A stretch of 64,000 nucleotides of DNA from Phyto melanocephala (Eukaryota; Arthropoda; Insecta; Diptera; Rhinophoridae), in NCBI GenBank assembly GCA_941918925.1, contig OW799234.1:136323305-136387304 (forward strand). The letters are read 5' to 3'. Below the pieces are notes generated by a model. That model made no database searches and was not told where the DNA came from. It was given only the letters and a program-made list of their open reading frames with translations. Position 1 is the first letter of the stretch, and every line of letters begins with the position of its first letter. Below, piece by piece: positions 30,767-42,627 of the stretch. Position numbers and translations under genes: made by a program.

Positions 30767-32275
30767 ATACCCTTCACACAGTGAAAAAGGGTATATATAG
30801 GTTTGTCATTCCGTGTGAAATTTCTACAATTTTCATTTCTGACCCCATAAAGTATATATTTTCTGAAAGCTTATGAATAGGGGAGTCGATTAAGCTCTGT
30901 CAGTCTGTCCGTCTGACCGTCTGTCCGTGTGTATGTTGAAATCAACTTTTTGAAGCCCCCCGACATAGGTTGGACCCGGATAAGGTATTAAAATATCAGA
31001 ATTATTCGGGAGTAGATCGGTATTGAAAATCAGAAACATCGGTACATAAACAACTGAGATATGAGCAAAAACCCAAGGCCACCTCAATTTTTTTTTCACA
31101 AAAACAACATTACAACAACAACATACATACATACAAGCGTGTATACTGGTTAGAGAAAACGTGGCATCGAATCCCAGCTGAGCCAAAAAAAAATTTTTTT
31201 AATTTTTTTTAAATTTTTTTAAAATTTTTTTTTTTAATTTTTTTTTATTTTTTATTTAATATATTATTTATATTTTTATTATTATTTTTTTTTTTAAATT
31301 TTTTTAAATTTTTTTATTTTTTTTAATTTTTTTTTTATTTTTTTTTTTGTTTTATATATTTATATATATAATAATTTTTTTTTTTAAATTTTTTTTTTAA
31401 TTTTTTTTTAAATTTTTTTTTTTTTTTTATACCCTTCACCTGTGGTGCACAAGGGTATATATAGCTTTGTCATTCCGTTTGTAATTTCTACAATTTTCAT
31501 TTCCGACCCCATAAAGTATATATTTTCTGAAAGCTTATGAATAGAGGAGTCGATTAAACCCTGACCGTCTGTCCGTCTGCCCGTGTGTCTGTATATGGTA
31601 TCAATCTCTTGGAAATATCCAGGAATGAATCGCTATTGAAATTCAGCACAATCGCCCCATAACTTTCTGAGATATGAGCAAAAAACCACGACTACCTCGT
31701 TTTTTTTCACAATTACAACAACAACATACATGCATACATACATGTAAAAAACATACCAAACAAAAAAAATTACAAAAAAAAAAAAATATTAAAAATTAGC
31801 AAAAATAATAAAAAAAAAACAAAAAAAAAATTTTAAAAAAATTTAAAAAAATTTTTTAAAAAAATTTAAAAAAATATAAAAAAAATAATAAAATATAAAT
31901 AATATATTAAATAAAATAAAATAAAATTTTTTTGGCTCAGCTGGGATTCGATGTCACATTTATTCTAACGTGTACGTATGCACGTATTTTATATGGAATG
32001 AATGGTGATACAAACAATTGTTATTGCATGACTACACGTTGTGAAGGGTATATAAGATTCGGCACGGCCGAATATAGCACTGTTACTTGTTTTTTTTTAA
32101 CATACATACGTGAATTTATAATTTTACAATGGGATGTTTTTATATATGTATGTTTTTATATGTATGTACGTATTTCATATGGGATTAATGGTGACACAAA
32201 CTACTGTTATTGCATGACTACACGTTGTGAAGGGTATATAAGATTCGGCACGGCCGAATATAGCGCTCTTACTTG
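30767..32275 (+). mobile_element. Family A (Helentron/DINE-like) element split by a second copy
   Basis: The outer element starts with a hairpin (TATACCCTTCAC ... GGGTATATATA, 30767) and runs through cagtctgtccgtctgaccgt and agctgagcc to a T-rich tract at about 31427. It resumes at about 32093 (acgtgaatttataatttta) and ends in the 3' hairpin (attcggcacggccgaat) and TTACTTG at 32275. The middle, 31428-32092, is a second complete copy inserted in the T-rich tract. There is no coding capacity. The two terminal hairpins, T-rich target and internal microsatellite fit Helentron-associated INE/DINE elements of flies. Confidence 0.7.
31428..32092 (+). mobile_element. Complete family A element nested in the previous one
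   Basis: The 5' hairpin TATACCCTTCACCTGTGGTG pairs with CACAAGGGTATATATA. The core is CCCATAAAGTATATATTTTC, ctgaccgtctgtccgtctgc and gcacaatcgccccataactt, followed by an A-rich microsatellite (31740-31920) and gctcagctgggattcgatg. The 3' hairpin and TTACTTG end it. It is one of the best-preserved copies here. Confidence 0.75.
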
Positions 32276-32525
32276 TTTTATTTGCATTTAATGTACATAT
32301 AGATACTTTACTTTATTTTAAACAGCTGTTCAGTGAAGTGACGAAAAATTCACCGAAAATTCATAATACCAATTCGGATATGATAATACACGTCGAGCGG
32401 AATGAAAATTCCATGAGAACAAAAATTTCACTCATTATTCACGATAAGGGCGAATAACACAAAACAATGACACAACAATAAAAATGTTCTTTAAAAAATT
32501 TACCCAAATTTAACAAATCCTATTA

Positions 32526-33993
32526 TTATACCAGCCACCAAAAAAATGGTGGGGGTGTATTCATTTTGTCATTCCGTTTGTAATACATCGAAATATCCAT
32601 TGTAGACCCCATAAAGTATATACTGAATCGGGGTTTCATTTAAATTTTGCCAGAATATTTCTTATACACAAGGTTTGTATATAGGTATTGAAAATGGGCT
32701 AAATCGGAATATTAGGAAGAGAGTTATAGCTCGTAATGCAAGAGTAGGTCGAAAAAACCGCAAAAAACTTAAAACTTAATAAAACTGACAAAATTAGATT
32801 TACGATTCTGGAATTTTGCATGAATTGCTTTTTGGTCAAAGGCTTTGCTGTAACAGAAAATAAATGTGACACGCTCACTTTTACGCCCACCTCTCATATA
32901 ACGTTTTATCTCAAATTCATATAATTTCTCTATGAATAAAAATTTTGGAATAATAAAGGACTATATTGAAACATCTAAGTTGCACTCATTAGTAGAAACA
33001 ACTTAGACACGCCTACTATAACGCCCACTTTTTATGTTATCCACTGTTAATGAAATTTAATAGCTCATAAAAATGACAAAATTAGAGGTATGGTGATGAA
33101 ATTTGCTACGTATATCCTTCTAATATACGATGGCTACGATTTGAAAGCATATTATTTTTATTGTAACATGTCTTTTTCATAAAAGTTTTTTCTTCAAGGT
33201 TTTTTTTAACGTTATATTTAAAAATATTCTTACGAATAATTAGATATATCTACTTTTTGAGATAATGTGTTAAAAAGTGGGGGTTATAGTAGTCGTGTCG
33301 AAGTTGTTTCTGCTAATGAACAAAACTTAGATATTTCAATGTAGTCCATTATTATTCCAAAATCTTTATTTATAGAGAAATTATATGAATTTGAGATAAA
33401 ACGTTATATGGGAGGTGGGCGTGTCACATTTATTTTCCGTTAAAACAAAGCATTTGACCAAAAAACAATGCAAAATTTCAGAATCGTAAATCTAATTTTG
33501 TCAGTTTTATTAGGTTTTAAGTTTTAAATAAACCGAAAAATAGACTGCGCGGTATAAATTTTCGTACATTTTGATCTATAACTCTTTTTTTTAACTCATA
33601 GATTTAAGCAATTTTCGGAGAAAAATATTTTTTTTACTCAGAAAATATATATTGGAAATTTCATGGCTCTACGGTAATGTTTTTTTTCGACCTACTCTTG
33701 CATTACGAGCCATAACTCGCTTCCTAATATTCCGATTTAGCCTATTTTCAATACCAAACAAACCTTGTCTATAAGAAAGATTCTGGCAAAATTTGAGCCC
33801 CCTAGCTTTTTCGGTGCGACCTCTATCGTGCTTTCAACAGACGGACAGACGGACGGACATAGCTAGATCGTCATAAAATCAAACCAAGATTCAGAATATA
33901 TATACTTTATGACGTCTAAAATGGATATTTCGATGTGTTACAAACGGAATGACAAAATGAATATACCCCCACCATTTTTTTGGTGGCGGATAT
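32526..33993. mobile_element. Family B foldback element with arms of several hundred bp
   Basis: The left end TATACCAGCCACCAAAAAAA (with its own small hairpin, CCACC...GGTGG) is inverted at the right end (ttttttggtggcggatata). The inverse pairing continues inward through gtcattccgtttgtaa, gacccc(a)taaagtata, gagttatagctcgtaatgca and tcatataatttctctat. The arms thus cover about 32526-33045 and 33270-33993. The loop of about 225 bp has no ORF. Half copies lie at 42628-43560, 57390-58085 and 61960-63196. Confidence 0.75.
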
Positions 33994-36900
33994 AAAAATT
34001 ATTTAAATTAAATAAAGTTTTAATTAGTCAAAAAGTCAATTAATTAAAAAAATTGAAGGAATATTTTTTTCTGTGTACGTATTAAGTATTTTTTGTTTGT
34101 TCTTAAATTTAATTTAAATATTTTGGGACTTATAAGCGAGTTATTTATATAATTTTTTTTGTTTATGACGAACGACCACTGAAGGCCCTACCATTATGAA
34201 TACATTGCTACCTAATGATCCCACCGTGCTTAGGGAAAAAAATAGAACATAAAACCAAAAATTAAAACAAATTAAGGTATAAAAAATACGTGCATATATA
34301 AATAGTATATATGTACATATACATATGTATACACATACATATATGGATGGTTTTCATTTACCTGATTTAAAATAAAAAAGGACTGATGTTATTATCTTTT
34401 CATCTATTGTTTTCATCTCGTTTTCCCCATAATTTGGCTTTCTTGTTTAATGATTTCTGCTAAGTTTTCCTTCCAATTTCCGTGATATGCAAAATGTTCA
34501 ATTTTCAAGAGAATTGGGTTTGATCCACTAGTTTTGTAAGTATCTATTGCCTTGTTTGTTCTTTAATTTTGTTATATGCATATGTATATTGGCGATTATT
34601 ATCAGAAAAAAATTCTTGATTCTTTACAATAAAATTTCTTTTCTCTTTTCCTTTTTTCTATATTTTTAATTGAACAAAAAGAAAAAATAACTATTCAATT
34701 CGGTTTTAATTTCTAAAAACTGAAAATCCAAGTAAAATCCACATAAAAAAAAACATAAAAGTTTTCAAATCATTATTTTTAATTATTGCTGTTCCTACTG
34801 AGTTATTGGTCAAAATTAATATTGAAATTAACAACAACTTATTAAAATTATATTTTAATATGCGCGACAAAAAATGTGGCTTTGTGGATTGAGGTAAAAC
34901 AAAAAAATACGGTAATATTTGAAGACAAGCGAATTCTGTGATTTCTTTAACGGATTATGTACACTACGAAAAGTTAGGACCGTGGTTCCTATATATGACT
35001 GAAAAACTGCTGTAGCTCTTGCCTGAAAGCATCAGATCAACTGCATTTCCAAATGAAGCCTTCAAAGCGAATAATAATAGAAAAATGGAAAAAGGGAGAG
35101 ATTAAATACAGAATCAATTCTTTCAAACCTAAAAATTTATTGAAACGAGAAAATACATACTTTTTATAAATGTGGTAAATAAAACTGAAAAGAAAAAGAT
35201 GTTGGAACACCTTTATCAAACCATTTTGTGGAAAATTTGAAACAAAATAAAGAAAATACTCTATCCGCCTTAAAATTCATATTTGTTTCTTAAAAGTTTT
35301 AAAATAAGATTTTTATTCCTTTTAATATTGAAATGGTTTTATAAATTATACTTAAAATTTTTTAAAAGTCACTTCGATAAAAATCTCGAATAAAATCGAA
35401 CAAGTGAACTTGGATTCCTCCATAAAAAATACATTTTATATTATATCTAGGAAACTGTTACCGCTATATGGTTTTAACTTCGTAAAAGCCAATCTGATAA
35501 CTATATCTATGTATATTCGAACCAAAAATTGTAAAGATCAGAGTAGAGCGATAGGTTACCAGAACACGAATGAAGTACACTATTACAGTTGTTTCATATC
35601 TTCTAAATAATAATAATAGATTTTTATAGATTTTTCTGTTAAGTGGAAAGATGACGTTTGACAGGTGGGTGCCGTCAGTGTTGAAACACATTTCTATCTA
35701 TCGCATTTTCCATTACTTTCCGCAAGATTTCCTGTGATGACTGTTAAGGATTTCAAGTAGTCCTATAGAAGTCTAGGTTTGTTGGCCATGCCAAATCTTG
35801 TTGAAACCACCTGTTCACAAAACTCCGCTCATTCAATTACGGCAGTAAGAAGTAATTTATCACAGCATTGTGCTTTTGATAGTAATAGTAACCGAGCTTT
35901 TCGCCCATCACACTCGGAATTTCACTGCTCCAGAAATTGAGATTTCGACTTAAATTCATCAACACAATTATTCCACGCTCTTGCTGAGTATAGCGCTCGA
36001 ATTCTTGTCTGTGTGTATACCACAACTGTCTAGATCTTAAATGTCAAATATTAATGATGCATGACGTCATTTTTAAAAATTATAACCTATTCTGATAGGG
36101 TAATTATATTTGCACAACCGGTTATTAGATATAACACTAAAACATCCATTATTCGAAAAATACTTCTTACTTATTTGATTCAGCTGATTCTACAAAAACA
36201 ATTTGATTAACATGAAAACAGGCAAAACGGAATTTTTCAAGTTAAAGATGAGAGTGTCGGAAAAAAGTTTTCACAGTAGTTAGAGATACTTACTTATGCA
36301 CTAAGACTTAATTTATTGCAAAAAGTAAATTTAGTTGTGTGAAAAGTAAAAAGTTAAATTTTTATTTAAATACACGTACATATGTATTGATGAATATCAA
36401 AATAATAAATAGTAAAGTTTAATTAAATAAAAATTAAAAAGTTTATAAAATAATGTAAGTTTCTAGGATTAAAAAAAATGTTGGCAATTTGGCGGCAATA
36501 CAGGAGAAATACATAGATAAACAAGTAATATGGTATTTAAACGCTTGCGCTTTAGCTTGGCAAATAATATGCCGCTATAACAGCTGATGACTCAAAATAA
36601 ATACACTATTGTTTTGGGTTCAAATTTGCATTATTTTGGGATATTTTCCCCACAAATGGCCCAATGACTGGGGAAATTTTACTAATTCTTTAAAAAAGTG
36701 CGTGCACATTGCATTTGGCGCTTAGTTATAAACGAGTACTCTAACATAACGGTTGGATGCGTGATAAGTACGCAATAAAAAATTATTACGCCAAGACAAA
36801 AAAAAAACCGAATTGTGTACATGTTAAAGTATATTTTTAGAATTTGCAAACTTTAAAATTATTTGTTGTTGTTCGATTTCATAATTAGATTTATACGTGT

Positions 36901-37438
36901 TAACAATTTGAAAATAATACAAGAGCTTCACCAACATATGTTAAGATGAAGCATTATTAAGTGTTTTAAAATACATATGTATGTATGTATATGGAACGTG
37001 TGTATGTTATGTATGTGTATTCATTTAATCCAGTTAAATTTTACTTTGTTTTTTATTGTAAATCAAAAACAAAATAAAAAATTTGTGTTTTTATATGTGC
37101 GTGTAAAAGTATATATGTATGTATATATCGTCATATGTTTTCAAAAAAGCCCTAAGTTGCAAAAAAATTCAAATCCACTTTTTAATTGATTATGATGTTT
37201 ATTACATGTGTCAGCAAAATTTTACATTTCTACAATTAAAAGTAACGATATTATAAACAAAATTCTAAAAGTCCTAAATGCAAGCACAAAAATTCCTAAA
37301 ACAAAAATGTAACTTATGTCTTTCGATAAAATTAAATAAATAAAAAAATTCCAAAAAGAAGTGGGAACATCAAGGTATATAAACCAGAATATTGTTATGA
37401 CTTTTATAATAATTTACAACATTAAAATTAGTACACTA
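33994..37438. other. 3.4 kb without recognised genes or elements
   Basis: AT-rich DNA with (ATAC/ATGT)n at 34300-34345 and 36970-37010. A GC-richer stretch at 35640-36020 has minus-strand open frames (such as 35837-36025) without family resemblance. It may be an old transposon remnant. Confidence 0.4.
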
Positions 37439-37617
37439 ATACCCCGATTTGCGGCGTTAACTGGGACCGACAAAATGCGCCGCTAATCGAAACAACGCAA
37501 ATCGAATCACATTTCTTTTTTTGAATTCTTAGAAAAATATTGAGTTTTAGTTTAAAGTGGCATTATTTTCTGATTCTGGATAGAAGGAAAGTTTTTCTTC
37601 AAGTTCAAAACGTTTTA

Positions 37618-37734
37618 CTGCCGTATTCACAAAAAATATTTTAGGTTTATTGAATGCTTATTTGACAAATTTCTATGCAACATCTGCCAAATAAGCTTTT
37701 AATAAACCTAAAATATTTTTTATGAATACAGCAG
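37618..37734. mobile_element. Harbinger-like MITE, family C
   Basis: The ends CTGCCGTATTCAC and ATGAATACAGCAG continue inward as AAAAAATATTTTAGGTTTAT and its inverse. It is flanked by TTA on both sides, the TWA duplication of PIF/Harbinger elements. It has no ORF. Confidence 0.7.
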
Positions 37735-37892
37735 TTAAAATGTCTAACTTTTGTTCCAAAGCAATTTTTTTTGCTTTTGACTTATTTGTATGCTTTTTAA
37801 AGCAAAAATTTACATTTTTACTTCACCACACAAATGTCAACTGACTTCTTTTGACTAAAAACATAATACATACATGTAAATCCCATTTAAAA

Positions 37893-38511
37893 CAAGTAAA
37901 AGTGCCGTGCCGAATCTTATATACCCTTCACAACGTGTAGTCATGCAATAAGAATTGTTTGTATCACCCACCATTCATCTCATATGAAATACGAACATCC
38001 CATTGCAGAATTTAAAATTGAGTTTACGTATGTATGTTTCAAAAAAAAAAAAATATATATATATATTTAAAACAAAAAAAAAAAAAAAAAACATTAAAAA
38101 AAATTAAAAAAAAAATTAAAAAAAAAATTAAAAAAAAAATTAAAAAAAAAATTATATAAAAAAAATATAAATAATGTATAAAACAAAATAAATTTTTATT
38201 TGGCTCAGCTGGGATTCGATGCCACGTTTACTCTAACCAGTATATATGTATGTTGTTGTAATTGTGAAAAAACGAGGTGGTCGTGGTTTTTTGCTCATAT
38301 CTCAGAAAGTTATGGGGCGATTGTGCTGAATTTCAATACTCAGATCTGGGGAACATAACATGAAAGTTGATTTCAACCAACACGAGGACAGACGGACAGA
38401 CGGTCAGGGCTTAGTCCACTCCTCTATTCATGAGCTTTCAGAAAATATATACTTGATGGGGTCGGAAATGAAAATTGTAGAAATTACAAACGTAATAACA
38501 AAGCTATATAC
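37893..38511 (-). repeat. Dispersed family A copy
   Basis: The 3' end (caagtaaaagtgccgtgccg) is at the low side. An A-rich microsatellite (38040-38160) comes next, then ctcagctgggattcgatgcc, the cggacagacggtcagggc tract and the family core near 38450. It ends near 38511 without the 5' hairpin. Confidence 0.65.
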
Positions 38512-38884
38512 AAGAAATAAAGGCTAATCGAAACACCACCGACGCAATTCGAAGGCACTAGTTTTTTGGCGACGCAATTCAAATTAAAGCTAAACGAGGT
38601 ATAAGTGTAATTAGTCATTATCTTTTTATACCCAACATTTTCTCTTTTTTTTAATTTTTATTTGTTGATTATTTTTTAAAATTTTTTAATAAAAAATTAA
38701 ATTATAGTTGTTGTCAAAATATATATTTCATTTATAAATTGATATTTATTCGAACTTTTTATTCTTAAATTTATTATAAATAGTTTTTATTCTGGCTTAA
38801 GTTCATTTTTTTATTGTTAACTTCCTAAAACATTTTTTTAAATTTGATTTTAATCATTTAAGAATATTGAAAAACTATTCCCAT

Positions 38885-38960
38885 ATTAGCCGAGTGGAAT
38901 GCATTTTCGAATTCAGCTACGATTTCATCATCAGCGCTCTTTATCGGTATACTCATATGT
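38885..38960. repeat. Family F end
   Basis: The text gccgagtggaatgcattttc followed by cgatttcatcatcagcgctc is the best-preserved single end of this family. Confidence 0.5.
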
Positions 38961-39024
38961 AATTTGAAACTACTATTTATGTTACAACATAATGAAAATA
39001 GAATTTGGGAGGCATATCATTATA

Positions 39025-39137
39025 CCTTTCATCTGTGGTGCACAAGGGTATATATGTATTTGTCATTCCTTTTGTAATTTCTACAATTTTCATTTCCGAC
39101 CCCATAAAGTATATATTTTCTGAAAGCTTATGAATAT
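39025..39137 (+). repeat. Family A 5' end, truncated
   Basis: The 5' hairpin (tatacctttcatctgtggtg / cacaagggtatata) is followed by the core as far as gaaagcttatgaatat. Confidence 0.65.
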
Positions 39138-39954
39138 ATATTTTTAAAGAAACATCAATCTCTAGATAAGCAAGTGAATTTTCTATGAAATTTACTTTAC
39201 TGCCACTAAAGCAAATCAATTGATCATCGAAATTTATGGTGAATGCGTTCTATATTATAAAATTGTATTTAGAAAAATTAAAAGTTCTGTCAGGAAAGAA
39301 AAACTTCTAGCAGGAAACTGTTTGCTTCTTTTTGTTATTTAACTTCATTTAATAAATTTATTTAATAATATTAATAAAGCATTTTCTAATTCCCGTATCA
39401 GTTTTTATCTTAGCCAATATTAATGATTCTTAATTTATACATAGTTAATTGTATTCTACTAGTCAAGCCCTTTGTTTTAATATCCTTATTGATTATGACG
39501 CTATCATTTTACTAGTCAAGCTCTTTCAATTAATTCTAATATTGTGAGGATGGTAGGCTAGGTTAGGTTCAAAAAGAGGGACACTAAAAGCTCAAACTCA
39601 TATAATATATGCCCAAATAGCATGTTGTGCGCTTTATAGAAATAAAGTTCCTCTAGTAATTCCAATTCAGTTAATATAACGACTAAGCCAAGAACCCAGT
39701 CAATTCAATGTAATTCCTTAGGGATATCCAATTCGAATTCCTTAGTATTCCAAGCTTGATATAGTACCTACGTTATAGTTTTTGCGTTTAATACACCCAA
39801 CCGCAGGACATTGACAAAGGTAATGTTTCAAAGTCTTATCCTTTTCCTCGCATGCTCCTCATGTCGTTTCATGTTTTGAATATACATAGCTGTAAACTTC
39901 TCACATAATAACTTATGTTAAATTTTAAAGCGAAAAACCAACAACAAATGAAAC
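39138..39954. other. No feature recognised
   Basis: AT-rich intergenic DNA. No ORF or repeat could be supported. Confidence 0.35.
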
Positions 39955-40340
39955 AAGTAAGAGTGCTATATTCGGCCGTGCCGAATCTGAAAATACCCTT
40001 CACCGTTAGGTACATAGATATATTGACCACATCGTAGCTTATCACAGATTTTAGATTTCATGTTATATTAATTTCGACCCTAGCTTTGATTTTAAATTTA
40101 TTTCAACTGTATTCTACTAGTCAAGCGCTTTTACTTGATACCAATCATGTGAGGGTTAAAGGGCAAAGCCGTAAAAATTATATTCAATTTTTACATCCGT
40201 CATATAATCTAGGACTCTATTTTGGATTTTTACGTTTTCATAGGTAACTGTATTTTATTTTAACGGACAGACAAACAGACGTTGAATGCTCTTCTACTTA
40301 TAAACTTTCAGCAAATATAAACTTTATGGGGTCGGGTGAA
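39955..40340 (-). repeat. Dispersed family A copy, truncated
   Basis: It starts caagtaagagtgctatattc with the 3' hairpin at the low side and ends at ctttatggggtcggg without the 5' hairpin. Confidence 0.65.
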
Positions 40341-40984
40341 AACACTAATAATTTTAACATTAGCGTGTCATTTGGAGATCATGTGTTTACATGAATATAT
40401 TAATGAACTGCACTCCATTCGAATAAGTGCATAGCACTCATGCGCACTGTTGCCATTTCAGCTATTTTCTCGTCAAATCTAGCGATTTTTAAAAATTTTT
40501 TCCGGGAAAAAATATGATTTAGCTATTAGCGGGAAATCTAGCGATTTTTGCGATATTGGATTTTTACGTGTTTTAAATACATTTGATATTAATATTCTTA
40601 AAGAGTAGCTACCAATTCATTTGTAAGGCGAATGCTATTTTCAATACACTTTTTTATGCAGATTTTGGCATCAGAAAGCTAAATAAACATACATTAAAAT
40701 TCAAAAACCAATTTTATCTTGCAAAGTTTATAGCTTAAAAATTTTTTTGTAAAAAGATGTTAAATAAACGTTGCTTTCTTTCTTTAGATGAGTTATACAA
40801 AAAAAACTATTTAAAAACTTCTTGCAAGAAATTCGAAAAATTGCAAAAAAGAACTAATATAATCCAAAATGTGTGCATTGTTAAGCCATTAAAAGTTTAA
40901 GTCTTGGGAAATGCAAGATTAAAAAGACGATACAAAAGGATATTGATGCTCCCTGTCTGCAAAATTGTACAAATAAAAATACAA

Positions 40985-41310
40985 GTCATCTGCATCGGTG
41001 AGTGGGTTATATTGGAGATAATTTAATTTTAAAGAAGGCTTCATTAATAACTCAACATACATCAATCAATTCAATGGATCACCTTAGTGATTTATGTAAA
41101 AAAGATTTCGGTAGAACGAATGAAAACCGTATTTATATAACCAAATGCTTAGCAATAAATAAAAATGTTTTAGTGACCCATCTTTTAATGGAACTTAGAA
41201 ACGATGTATCAGGTTTTAGGTATAGTGTATTAGGAGATAAATCAATAGACGTTTGTATCATCAAGTTATTAGGTTGTTTTTTAAAAACTAAAAACCTTCG
41301 TTGTACATAA
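40985..41310 (+). pseudogene. hAT transposase pseudogene
   Basis: The frame reads SLITQHTSINSMDHLSDLCK, then NRIYITKCLAINKNVLVTHL, and FRYSVLGDKSIDVCIIKLLG. This matches the start of the hAT catalytic region (H.TKCSAI..NVLAPHF... FSLLVDESTDVS..K.LG). The expected DES(T)D is GDKSID here, and the rest of the catalytic domain and the C-terminal dimerisation region are missing. The relic is inactive. Confidence 0.75.
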
Positions 41311-41583
41311 ATCTAAAATAAATATTTTTTTTCAGTATGGAAAAACAACAAATTGTGCTAACATTTCTAAGCTTGACTGAAGTGGCCGATGCGTCAATCT
41401 AGAGAATTGGCTTTAGACTTTTAGTGAATAAATCCGAAAATGTTTTTAAATAGGAGTTAAGTATGCATATTATAAATATAACGTAATTAGCCACACTAAA
41501 AACGTTTTTTTTAATTGATATATAACGTATTTATGTGTACGTATATTTCTTGAATTTTTTTACATACCGTCATACATACATAT

Positions 41584-41659
41584 CGTCGTTCGTAAATTAT
41601 TGTGTTCTATTTGACGCATAAAACCTATACATTTAGAACACAATAATTTATGAACGACG
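41584..41659. mobile_element. 76-bp palindromic element, copy 2
   Basis: It is the same length and has the same arms (CGTCGTTCGTAAATTATTGT and its inverse) as 19115-19190, with the loop in the opposite orientation. It is flanked by ATAT on both sides, in a site that would read ACATATGT when empty. Confidence 0.65.
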
Positions 41660-42627
41660 ATATGTAAATTATGTATTAAAATGTAACTACTAAAAGCTGC
41701 GTTCTTAATAAAAATTACTGTACTTTTCCTTTTTTCTTTCATTGTTTAAGAAAAACTGAGCGATAAAACGCTAAATTTTCCGTGCAATAAAAAAATCGAC
41801 GAAAACTTGCTATTTTTTGTTTAATTTATGCCAGAATTAAAAAAAAAATCAATATTAGCGATTTATTGCTAAAATTTTGGCAATTATTAATTTTTAGCTA
41901 TCTTCCTACTTATTTTAGCGATATTTTTTGGGAAAAAGTTGGCAACAGTGCTCATGCGTATTTGGTAAAAAGCATCCAAAGTTTCATGAGTTGATTTTGT
42001 TTTGGTTACATAAAATGTTTAAGATATGTTTCATTCATTTTTAAGCACATCATTTATGAAATTCCCATTCAGGAAGTCATTTAGAATCAGTGCTTTTACA
42101 CAATTGATTTAGAAGTTTTGAAAATATTATTCGTTTGCACTACTTCCAATATTTTTGCGACGTACTTTTGTAAAATTATAAACAATTTTTAAACAAATCT
42201 TTTAAATAAATAATTAAAAAAAAATTTTAATATGCATGTGTATGGAGAGAGGCGCGGATCCAGCTGGTTGATAAAAATCTTTTTCCGTTCTTCCCCTTGG
42301 TTACACGCTTATATGTATGTTGGTATTATTTAACCGGTTAAATGAATAAATATACATACATACTTACTTACATGCATATACGGGTAGTTGATAAGGATAT
42401 TACTATTTATGAACTTTATTTCAATTTATCCTTTATTCTTTTAAAGCGGATAAAAATCAAGAACCTGGATTAAAACGTTAATTACTTTTATTTTTATGCT
42501 GCTACATTTTCAACTTTATTTCTGCCTAAATTTGTTTACTCAAAAGGTAAGTTTTATTATTTATTCAGCCTTGTAAATTGTAAATTGAAATTTCAAATTC
42601 AGATCTTTCATAAATGTTTTTTATACC

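Larger units (their letters stand above)
37441..38599. mobile_element. Candidate pogo-like element with nested insertions
   Basis: The left end TA|CCCCGATTTG and the right end AAACGAGG|TA form short inverted repeats flanked by TA. Near each end lie CGAAAC...CGCAAATCGAA-like motifs (37485-37505, 38527-38560) typical of pogo/Tigger subterminal regions. The interior is occupied by a family C MITE (37618-37734) and a family A copy (37893-38511). No transposase remains. Confidence 0.4.
40445..41950 (+). mobile_element. hAT transposon relic (1,506 bp) with perfect 8-bp duplication
   Basis: The ends CACTGTTGCCA and TGGCAACAGTG are inverted and flanked on both sides by CTCATGCG. An 8-bp duplication is diagnostic of hAT elements. 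Inside is a decayed transposase frame (41002-41310). The subterminal regions are rich in the motif TAGCGATTTT, present in both orientations. A 76-bp palindromic element (41584-41659) has inserted near the right end. Confidence 0.85.

Noticed and set aside
35837..36025. Minus-strand ORF (MWYTHRQEFERY...) as a mariner C-terminus
   Set aside because: I could not find the second Asp or final acidic motif, and the similarity is too weak to name.
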